The translations under genes and the position numbers were made by a program. A stretch of 6,760 bases of DNA from an uncultured Burkholderiales bacterium (lineage in GTDB: Bacteria; Pseudomonadota; Gammaproteobacteria; Burkholderiales; Burkholderiaceae_C). The DNA is taken from assembly GCA_937897495.1 (NCBI GenBank), contig CALCBL010000668.1:1-6760 (forward strand), given 5' to 3'. This document shows, in pieces, positions 1 through 5,196 of the stretch (position 1 is its first letter; every line of letters starts with the position of its first letter). Under the pieces are notes generated by a model. That model ran no database searches, was not told the origin of the DNA, and was given only the letters and a program-made list of their open reading frames with translations.

Positions 1-49
1 TTTGTTGGCCTTGTACATGCCCATCTTCAACTTAGGACAAGTCTTTTGA
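1..49 (+). CDS. pilC: PilC, type IV pilus inner-membrane platform protein, C-terminal end only
   Basis: Only the last 15 codons and the stop lie in the window. Read in frame from base 2 they give LLALYMPIFNLGQVF followed by TGA at 47-49. The YMPIF-LGQV ending is typical of the C-terminus of PilC/GspF-family proteins, whose last membrane helix is followed by a short tail of this form. PilC is the inner-membrane platform protein of the type IV pilus machine. A pilD gene starting inside its stop codon supports the call, since pilC-pilD is a common order. The rest of the gene lies off the left edge. The call rests on a short tail plus context, so it is good but not certain. Confidence 0.8.
   Translation, partial: LLALYMPIFNLGQVF
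34..37 (+). promoter_or_regulatory. Shine-Dalgarno site for the pilD TTG start
   Basis: AGGA at 34-37 lies 8 bases before the TTG at 46, a normal spacing. The in-frame ATG codons at 94 and 106 have no comparable purine-rich sequence before them. This site and the 4-base TTGA overlap with the pilC stop are the reasons for choosing TTG at 46. Confidence 0.55.
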
Positions 50-909
50 TCAACCTCACTGCTTGGCCTCAATTGTGGCTGCCACCTGGCAGCATGGGCT
101 GGGTCATGCCGCACTTTGTAGAAGTCAGCTTGGCTGAAATCATTTTGATGGCTGCCATTGGCTTGGTCATAGGTAGCTTTGTCAACGTGCTCATTCACCG
201 TTTGCCGCAAATGATTTTGACGGCTGACGAAAGTAGCCCCGTTAGCTTCAATTTATCGACGCCACGATCACACTGCCCTCACTGCCGCCACACACTGAGT
301 TGGTACGAGCTCATTCCGGTTTTGTCTTTTGTTGGGTGCTTTGGACGCTGCAAACATTGCAATGAGGCCATTTCCTTTCGCTACCCAGGGGTTGAACTCC
401 TCACAGCTGTTTTGTTTTGCATGTCACTCCTGAAGTTTGGTTTTGGCTATTCAGCCTTGTTAGGGGGTTTCTTCTGCGCTGCCCTTTTGGCCTTGGCTTG
501 GATTGATGCCGAAACATTCCTTCTCCCAGATGTTCTTACCCAAGCCTTGCTGTGGGTGGGCCTCATTGGCAGCGCCATGTCGCTCACCCCAACCCCACTG
601 ATGCATTCACTGTCTGGTGCGGTTCTGGGCTATGGGCTTCTTTGGCTGGTCAGCTGGGGCTTCGAGAAAGCGGCGGGCAAAGAGGGTATGGGACAGGGCG
701 ATCTCAAACTGCTGGCCGGCCTTGGCGCTTGGGTGGGGGTTTGGAGCCTTTTGCCTTTGCTCTTGTTGGCCTCTGTTTCTGGGCTGATTTTTGGGGTCAT
801 CCAAAAAATGAGGGGGCAACTGGGTCACAATGGGCACTTCGCTTTTGGACCTTTTTTAGCCTTTTCTGGATTCGCATGTTTCTTTTTAGGCATTTCCATG
901 GGGGCTTAA
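46..909 (+). CDS. pilD: PilD, prepilin peptidase / N-methyltransferase
   Basis: This polytopic inner-membrane aspartic protease cleaves the leader of type IV prepilins (and type II secretion pseudopilins) and, in the bifunctional family, methylates the new N-terminus. Its 287 residues are a normal length. Helix 1 (about 28-50) ends in GSFVNVLIHRLP, the family signature. The cytoplasmic loop has two CxxC pairs (C77/C80 and C102/C105), the zinc-binding set of bifunctional members. The two catalytic aspartates are D154 in AWIDAE and D219 in GMGQGD; their spacing of 65 fits the family. FAFGPFLAFSG near the C-terminus is also typical. The TTG start at 46 overlaps the pilC stop by 4 bases and has AGGA upstream; ATG at 94 or 106 would also leave all motifs intact. 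coaE follows after 4 bases. Which secretion or pilus system it serves cannot be told from the window beyond the adjacent pilC. Confidence 0.95.
   Translation: MINLTAWPQLWLPPGSMGWVMPHFVEVSLAEIILMAAIGLVIGSFVNVLIHRLPQMILTADESSPVSFNLSTPRSHCPHCRHTLSWYELIPVLSFVGCFGRCKHCNEAISFRYPGVELLTAVLFCMSLLKFGFGYSALLGGFFCAALLALAWIDAETFLLPDVLTQALLWVGLIGSAMSLTPTPLMHSLSGAVLGYGLLWLVSWGFEKAAGKEGMGQGDLKLLAGLGAWVGVWSLLPLLLLASVSGLIFGVIQKMRGQLGHNGHFAFGPFLAFSGFACFFLGISMGA
900..904 (+). promoter_or_regulatory. Shine-Dalgarno site for the coaE TTG start
   Basis: A G-run at 900-904, within the last codons of pilD, sits 9 bases before the TTG at 914. Between the upstream in-frame stop (TAG, 887-889) and the P-loop of CoaE there is no in-frame ATG or GTG, so the TTG with this G-run is the only reasonable start. 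Confidence 0.5.
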
Positions 910-913
910 CCCG

Positions 914-1528
914 TTGAGCCGCAAGCCACTTCGACTGGGGCTGACGGGCGGCATTGGCAGCGGCAAGAGCACGGTCGCCAGCATCATGGCCAGTGCGGGC
1001 GCCGCCGTCATGGACGCCGATGCCATTTCCAGGGCACTCACCCTGCCAGGCGGAAGAGCCATTCCGGCTATCTTGGCTGAATTTGGCGAACAATTGATAG
1101 CCCCCGATGGCGCCATGAACCGAGACGCCATGCGCGCACTGGTCTTTTCCAACCCCGAAAGCAAGCGACAGCTTGAGGCCATCATTCACCCTTTGGTGGG
1201 GCAAGTCCTTCAAGAAGAAAGCATTGCCGCCATTGCCGCAGGTCATGCCTGCTTGGTCTATGACGTCCCCTTGTTGGTAGAGTCTGGCGAACGCTGGCGG
1301 CGCCAAGTCGACTGGGTCTGCGTGGTTGACTGCGACGTAGAAACTCAAATTCAGAGGGTGATGAGCAGAAGTCAGCTGGGCCGGGCAGAAATCGAGCGGA
1401 TCATTTCACAGCAAGCCAGTCGGCAACAACGACTGGACTGTGCAGATGCGGTCATTTTCAACGAAGGCATCGATTTAGCCCACTTGAAGCAGTTGGTGCA
1501 TGAAATGATGGCCCGCTTCGGGCTATGA
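914..1528 (+). CDS. coaE: CoaE, dephospho-CoA kinase
   Basis: This cytoplasmic kinase performs the last step of coenzyme A synthesis, phosphorylating the 3'-OH of the ribose of dephospho-CoA with ATP. The 204 residues match the usual length of about 200. Visible motifs are the Walker A loop GGIGSGKS at 12-19, DAD at 34-36, IIHP at 90-93, and YDVPLLVES at 116-124, which is very characteristic of CoaE. The lid-like arginine-rich stretch around 144-174 includes SRSQLGR, and the protein closes with the IFNEG strand. The start is TTG: the reading frame is open only from base 890, it holds no ATG or GTG before the P-loop, and a G-run precedes the TTG. It is 4 bases downstream of pilD and 22 bases upstream of zapD. 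The coaE-zapD-yacG trio is widely conserved in beta- and gammaproteobacteria. Confidence 0.97.
   Translation: MSRKPLRLGLTGGIGSGKSTVASIMASAGAAVMDADAISRALTLPGGRAIPAILAEFGEQLIAPDGAMNRDAMRALVFSNPESKRQLEAIIHPLVGQVLQEESIAAIAAGHACLVYDVPLLVESGERWRRQVDWVCVVDCDVETQIQRVMSRSQLGRAEIERIISQQASRQQRLDCADAVIFNEGIDLAHLKQLVHEMMARFGL
1509..1525 (+). other. Small hairpin at the coaE stop codon
   Basis: GCCCG at 1511-1515 and CGGGC at 1519-1523 form a perfect 5-bp stem with a CTT loop, which extends to 7 bp through a G-T and a T-A pair at the base. It covers the final codons of coaE and reaches its stop codon. No T-run follows, so it is not a standard intrinsic terminator. It could be an mRNA structure that modulates coupling to zapD, or chance. 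Confidence 0.3.
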
Positions 1529-1550
1529 TCTTGTCACAGAAAGACGCAGC

Positions 1551-2306
1551 GTGATACTTTACGAATACCCCCTCAACGAACGAACTCGGACCTATTTGCG
1601 TCTGCAACATCTGTTTGCGCGTTTCAACCAATTGAGTCAGCGTTCCGAAGCAGTTGATCACCATTACGCGCTCACCACGATGTTTGAAATCATGGAAGTG
1701 GCCTCCCGCTCAGAATTGAAATCAGAAATTCTCAAAGACATTGAACGCCACAAACAGCAGCTCAATAGCTACCGCGGCAACCCCTCCATTTCAGAGCAAG
1801 CACTTGACCTGGTCATTGAACAACTCGACCAACGCTTCGAAGCGCTGAACAGCATGATTGGCAAAATGGGCAGCGCTTTGGGCGAAGGCGAATTCCTCAA
1901 CAGCATTCGAAGCCGCACAGCCATTCCTGGCGGCACATGCGAGTTTGACTTGCCTGCTTACCACGCATGGCAACACCATGCCCCTGCCTCCAGGCAAGCC
2001 AATTTGTTCGATTGGTCACAACACTTTGCGCCTTTGGCCAAAGCCATTCAACTCATTCTCAAAATGATGCGCGAATCTGGCAGCAACCAAAAGGTCATGG
2101 CCACGGGTGGTCAGCTTCAACAAAATTTGCCGCAAGGACGCAATTTTCAACTGCTGCGTTTGCGAATTGACGAAAGTTTGAACCTCACACCCGAGATCAG
2201 TTGCAACAGGCTGCTGGTCGTCATTCGGCTCATGCAACAACAAGCCGATGGCAAGCTGCTTGCCAACAAAGAAGATACGCCCTTTGAAATGACGCTTTGC
2301 GCTTAA
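1551..2306 (+). CDS. zapD: ZapD, FtsZ-associated cell division protein (DUF1342)
   Basis: ZapD binds the C-terminal tail of FtsZ in the cytoplasm, cross-links its filaments into bundles and helps stabilise the Z ring. The protein has 251 residues, a usual length for the family. The N-terminus YEYPLNERTRTYLRLQHLF (4-22) matches the family start. The signature IPGGTCEFDLPAYHAW lies at 125-140, preceded by FLNSIRSR (115-122). The first half is largely helical and charged, and the C-terminal half is predicted beta-rich, ending in FEMTLCA. The start is GTG at 1551; the next in-frame ATG (residue 44) would remove the conserved N-terminus. The ribosome site is weak (AGAAAG upstream), so expression may rely on coupling to coaE, 22 bases upstream. 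yacG follows after 30 bases. There is no membrane segment or signal peptide. Confidence 0.95.
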   Translation: MILYEYPLNERTRTYLRLQHLFARFNQLSQRSEAVDHHYALTTMFEIMEVASRSELKSEILKDIERHKQQLNSYRGNPSISEQALDLVIEQLDQRFEALNSMIGKMGSALGEGEFLNSIRSRTAIPGGTCEFDLPAYHAWQHHAPASRQANLFDWSQHFAPLAKAIQLILKMMRESGSNQKVMATGGQLQQNLPQGRNFQLLRLRIDESLNLTPEISCNRLLVVIRLMQQQADGKLLANKEDTPFEMTLCA

Positions 2307-2312
2307 AGCGCA
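2298..2312 (+). repeat. Short palindrome at the zapD stop codon
   Basis: TGCGCTT at 2298-2304 and AAGCGCA at 2306-2312 are inverted repeats around one central A. As RNA this would most likely fold as a 5-bp TGCGC/GCGCA stem with a TTAAA loop that holds the zapD stop codon. No T-run follows, so it is not a convincing terminator. It is the only structure visible in the 30-base zapD-yacG gap. Confidence 0.35.
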
Positions 2313-2336
2313 GGCCATCAGAACCTACTGAGACCG

Positions 2337-2543
2337 ATGAGTGAGCCATCTGCCAAGCCCAAACACGTGAAGTGCCCCACCTGTGGCGGCCCCAGTCTTT
2401 TTAGCTCAAACAACTCCTACCGTCCCTTTTGCAGCGCAAGATGCAAAGGCATTGACTTGGGTGCTTGGGCCAATGAGAGCTTCAGAGTGCCAGAAGACAC
2501 TCCCCCCGATCAAGAAAATTTTGGCGACCCTAAGTTGCAGTAA
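2337..2543 (+). CDS. yacG: YacG, zinc-binding DNA gyrase inhibitor
   Basis: YacG is a small cytoplasmic zinc protein that in E. coli binds GyrB and blocks DNA binding by gyrase. The 68 residues match the usual 60-70. The four zinc ligands are C13 and C16 (KCPTCGG) and C32 and C36 (FCSARCKGIDLGAWA); the second segment is the strongest family signature. The C-terminal third is acidic and proline-rich, as expected for the flexible tail that contacts GyrB. It starts with ATG at 2337, with only a weak GAGA upstream. It is the last gene of the + arm, and its stop codon faces the mutT stop 7 bases away. The pairing of yacG with zapD and coaE is conserved from E. coli to this organism. Confidence 0.95.
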   Translation: MSEPSAKPKHVKCPTCGGPSLFSSNNSYRPFCSARCKGIDLGAWANESFRVPEDTPPDQENFGDPKLQ

Positions 2544-2554
2544 CAAGGGCTTAG
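2530..2554. other. Convergent gene junction, possible weak inverted repeat
   Basis: The yacG stop (2541-2543) and the mutT stop (complement of 2551-2553) are separated by 7 bases. CTAAG at 2530-2534 and CTTAG at 2550-2554 are inverted repeats flanking a 15-base interior that itself contains GTT...AAC. This could form a long weak hairpin readable from either side. It has low GC and no T-run in either direction, so calling it a bidirectional terminator would go beyond the sequence. Confidence 0.2.
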
Positions 2555-3048
2555 CCAGCAGCCTGATGCGTGTCACCCACAAAGCCAGTTTCTTCGGCCA
2601 ACCAAGTTAGAACGGGCACAGTGCCAGGCAATACAGGCACCACTTGAACGGGCAAGCTTTGCCAAGCAAATTGTTGGCCTTCGCGCATTTCCAAGTTGCC
2701 TTGCCAACTGCGAACCTTGCAAAAGTTCAGCCTGACCAAAGCATGCGGATAGTCCACCAACTGTTGTCGCCAAATTTGCACGTCACCAATCTTCAAACCA
2801 AGCTCTTCTTCAAGTTCTCGCGTTAAAGCCTGTTCTACGGTTTCATGGGCCTCTAGCTTGCCTCCCGGAAATTCCCAGTAAGCTTCGTACACTTTGCCGG
2901 GCGGTCTTGAGGTGAGCAAGAATTGATTTTGCGCATTGATCAAAATACCCACCGCCACATCGACTGTCTTGCGATTGTGTCCCCCGTCGCGTTGAAGATG
3001 CGCATCCGCCACCAGCAAAGACTGGCCAGGTGCCGAGCTTGTACTCAC
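2551..3048 (-). CDS. mutT: Nudix hydrolase, MutT-like (8-oxo-dGTP diphosphatase)
   Basis: MutT-type enzymes hydrolyse oxidised guanine nucleotides to monophosphates, keeping 8-oxoguanine out of DNA. The 165-residue protein has a complete Nudix box: G63, E69, then RELEEELGL at 77-85, including the metal-binding glutamates E81 and E82. WEFPGGKLE (58-66) before it and VLPGTVPVL near the C-terminus fit the MutT subfamily. It is longer than E. coli MutT (129 residues) because of about 27 polar N-terminal residues before the Nudix fold (KTVDVAVG) and a short tail. I chose GTG at 3048 because it forms a 4-base GTGA overlap with the ATPase stop; the frame stays open upstream to a TTG at 3093 (180 residues), which would overlap the ATPase by 49 bases. 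The mutT position next to yacG, as in E. coli, supports the name, although Nudix substrate range cannot be proved from sequence. Confidence 0.88.
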   Translation of the reverse strand: MSTSSAPGQSLLVADAHLQRDGGHNRKTVDVAVGILINAQNQFLLTSRPPGKVYEAYWEFPGGKLEAHETVEQALTRELEEELGLKIGDVQIWRQQLVDYPHALVRLNFCKVRSWQGNLEMREGQQFAWQSLPVQVVPVLPGTVPVLTWLAEETGFVGDTHQAAG

Positions 3049-3941
3049 AGTGATCGCTGAGTCGATGCGCCCTGCCCCATGCGCCCCACACAATCTCGCG
3101 CAAACTGATAGGCCACTCGGCCACTGCGCGAACCACGTTCAAGGGCCCAAACAAGGGCTTCAGGTCCGGAGGCTTGAATGACGGCTTCGCTGGCACCCAA
3201 AGACCGCAACCATTGCGCCACGATGGCCAGGTATTCGTCTTGAGAGAAGGGGTAAAAACTGATCCACAAGCCAAAGCGTTCGGACAAAGAAATTTTTTCT
3301 TCAATGACTTCGCCAGGATGCACTTCGCCATCTTCGGTGTGGGTGTAGGTCAGGTTGTCCTTCATGTGCTCGGGCAACAAATGGCGTCGGTTGCTGGTGG
3401 CGTAGATGAGCACATTGGGCGTGGATGCCGCCACAGAACCATCGAGAATGGATTTCAAAGCTTTGTAGCCACCTTCGCCATCTTCAAAGCTCAGGTCATC
3501 GCAGAAGATGATGAACTTTTCGGACCTACCAGCCACCACGTCAACAATGTCGGGTAAGTCTGTCAGGTCTTCTTTGTCGACTTCAATGAGGCGCAAACCT
3601 TGTGACGCATAGGCATTCAAACAAGCTTTGATCAAGGAAGATTTGCCGGTGCCACGTGAACCCGTTAGGAGCACATTGTTGGCAGGCAAGCCTTGTACAA
3701 ATTGCAAAGTGTTTTGTTGCAACTTTTCTTTCTGTCCATCAATTTCCTGCAAGTCAGCCAGGTTCATGTCTGACACATGGCGCACAGCCTCTAAGACACC
3801 ATGACCCGAGGCACGCTTGCGATAGCGCCAAGCAATGGCCTCAGACCAATTGGGCTCACTTAAAGGCTGCGGCAATACGCGTTCAATGCGCTCCATCATG
3901 AGCACAGCGCGTTCTAAAAGTTTTTCAATGGCGTCGCTCAT
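3045..3941 (-). CDS. AAA+ family ATPase, DUF815 type, function unknown
   Basis: This 298-residue soluble P-loop ATPase has Walker A GSRGTGKS at 94-101, Walker B FIIFCDDL at 143-150, a sensor-1-like ATSNRRH at 181-187, an arginine-containing ERFG at 221-224 (arginine-finger candidate) and a sensor-2-like [11 protein letters not shown] at 273-283. The Walker B strand followed by [18 protein letters not shown] matches the DUF815 group of predicted ATP-binding proteins, which resembles DnaC/IstB-like and helicase-loader ATPases in general fold. The first about 70 residues form a helical, charged leader. There is no signal peptide or membrane segment. Its ATG overlaps the argJ stop (ATGA) and its TGA overlaps the mutT GTG (GTGA), so it is probably translated by coupling; no clear Shine-Dalgarno precedes the ATG. 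The biochemical role is not known to me, and the neighbours (arginine synthesis, nucleotide sanitation) do not identify it. Confidence 0.88.
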   Translation of the reverse strand: MSDAIEKLLERAVLMMERIERVLPQPLSEPNWSEAIAWRYRKRASGHGVLEAVRHVSDMNLADLQEIDGQKEKLQQNTLQFVQGLPANNVLLTGSRGTGKSSLIKACLNAYASQGLRLIEVDKEDLTDLPDIVDVVAGRSEKFIIFCDDLSFEDGEGGYKALKSILDGSVAASTPNVLIYATSNRRHLLPEHMKDNLTYTHTEDGEVHPGEVIEEKISLSERFGLWISFYPFSQDEYLAIVAQWLRSLGASEAVIQASGPEALVWALERGSRSGRVAYQFARDCVGRMGQGASTQRSL

Positions 3942-5185
3942 GATCGGTAGTCTGCATTAATGGAAACATAGTCGTGGCTTAAATCGCAGGTCCAAACCGT
4001 GTCGACTGCTTCGCCGCGTCCGAGGAGCACTTTGATGGTGATTTCACTTTGCTTCATGACACGTTGGCCATCGGCTTCTTGGTAGGCCGGATTGCGACCT
4101 CCGTTTTGCACCACACATACATCGTCGAGGTAAAGACCAATCAGGTCTTGATCGAGATCGTGAATGCCTGCGTAACCGACCGCGGCCAAGATGCGGCCTA
4201 AGTTGGGGTCGCTGGCAAAGAAGGCTGTTTTAACCAAAGGCGAATGTGAAATGGCGTAAGCGGCCAAAAGACACTCTTCAGAAGTCTTGCCACCTTCCAC
4301 GCGCACGGTGATGAACTTGGTGGCGCCTTCGCCGTCACGCACAATGGCGTGGGCCAACTTTTGCGCCACAGACATCATTGCTTGGCGCAAAGCTTTGCCG
4401 TCTGCTGAATCCCATGATGAAATGACAGGGTGCGCTGCTTTGCGCGTGGCCATGACGATGAAGGAATCGTTGGTCGAGGTGTCGCCATCAATGGTGATGC
4501 GATTGAAGGATGCATTGGCCAAGTCAGCGGCCAAAGTTGGCAACAAGGCCGGATCGATGTTGGCATCGGTGGCCAAAAAACCCAGCATGGTGGCCATGTT
4601 GGGCCGAATCATGCCGGCCCCTTTGCTAATGCCAGTGATGGTGACCGTCTGACCTGACAGCACCACTTGCGCGCTGAAAGCCTTGGGCACGGTGTCGGTG
4701 GTCATGATGCCTTCAGCCGCCTTGGCCCAGTGCTTTGCTTGCGCATCGGCAATGGCAGCAGGCATGCCCGCCACAATGCGATCGACAGGCAAGTTTTCCA
4801 TGATGACGCCCGTCGAGAAGGGCAAGACTTGTTGGGGTTTGATTTTGAGAATTGCGGCCAGGGCTTCAGCAGTGGCACGTGCGTCGGCCAAGCCCTTGGC
4901 ACCGGTGCCCGCATTGGCGTTGCCGGTGTTGATGATCAAAGCTCGAACGTGTGTATCGGCTTGTGAAGCATTCACTTGTTTCAAATGATCGCGGCAAACT
5001 TGAACAGGCGCAGCGCAATAGCGGTTTTGCGTAAAGACACCCGATACAGCGCTTCCCTCATCTAACAAAATGACAGTGAGGTCTTTGCGCCCCACCTTGC
5101 GAACGCCTGCTTGCGCAATGCCTAAGCGAACACCCGGAACAGCCAAGACATGGTCGGGGTTGGGGGCTTGAAGATTCACTGTCAT
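3938..5185 (-). CDS. argJ: ArgJ, glutamate N-acetyltransferase / ornithine acetyltransferase
   Basis: ArgJ transfers the acetyl group from N-acetylornithine to glutamate, giving ornithine and N-acetylglutamate, and so runs the cyclic arginine pathway. Bifunctional forms also use acetyl-CoA; sequence alone does not tell which type this is. The precursor has 415 residues and self-cleaves into alpha and beta chains. The cleavage site is visible as [20 protein letters not shown] (188-207), with T199 as the nucleophile that becomes the beta-chain N-terminus. STGVI (124-128) carries the conserved oxyanion-hole TG pair, and MTTDTVPK (161-168), DGDTSTNDS (233-241) and the C-terminal [10 protein letters not shown] are family signatures. 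ATG at 5185 is preceded by a good ribosome site. secA lies 9 bases upstream and the ATPase overlaps the stop by 4 bases. The enzyme is cytoplasmic and all key motifs are intact. Confidence 0.97.
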   Translation of the reverse strand: MTVNLQAPNPDHVLAVPGVRLGIAQAGVRKVGRKDLTVILLDEGSAVSGVFTQNRYCAAPVQVCRDHLKQVNASQADTHVRALIINTGNANAGTGAKGLADARATAEALAAILKIKPQQVLPFSTGVIMENLPVDRIVAGMPAAIADAQAKHWAKAAEGIMTTDTVPKAFSAQVVLSGQTVTITGISKGAGMIRPNMATMLGFLATDANIDPALLPTLAADLANASFNRITIDGDTSTNDSFIVMATRKAAHPVISSWDSADGKALRQAMMSVAQKLAHAIVRDGEGATKFITVRVEGGKTSEECLLAAYAISHSPLVKTAFFASDPNLGRILAAVGYAGIHDLDQDLIGLYLDDVCVVQNGGRNPAYQEADGQRVMKQSEITIKVLLGRGEAVDTVWTCDLSHDYVSINADYRS

Positions 5186-5190
5186 GAAAA

Positions 5191-5196
5191 CCTCTT
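5191..5196 (-). promoter_or_regulatory. Shine-Dalgarno site for argJ
   Basis: On the - strand AAGAGG (5196-5191) overlaps the secA stop codon and stands 5 bases before the argJ ATG. It is the best ribosome site on the - arm and fits re-initiation or coupling after secA translation. Confidence 0.65.

Noticed and set aside
797..1348. Long open frame (183 codons) on the - strand opposite pilD and coaE
   Set aside because: It lies antisense to coaE, whose motifs are unambiguous, and its translation resembles no family I recognise. It is a shadow of coaE codon use.
1524..1529. TATGAT resembling a -10 promoter element just upstream of zapD
   Set aside because: The hexamer 17 bases upstream (TGAAAT at 1501-1506) is a poor -35 match and the site overlaps the coaE stop. 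It cannot be separated from chance.
3009..3016. Octamer identical to E. coli Chi on the - strand, with another on the + strand at 3393-3400
   Set aside because: Two copies of an 8-mer in opposite orientations inside coding sequence are unremarkable, and the Chi sequence of this lineage is not known to be the E. coli one.
3174..3557. 127-codon open frame on the + strand inside the ATPase gene
   Set aside because: It is antisense to the Walker A/B-bearing ATPase, has no convincing ribosome site and shows no recognisable domain.
4287..4652. 121-codon open frame on the + strand opposite argJ
   Set aside because: It mirrors the conserved core of ArgJ, including the self-cleavage site, and its translation is the low-complexity type expected from an antisense frame.
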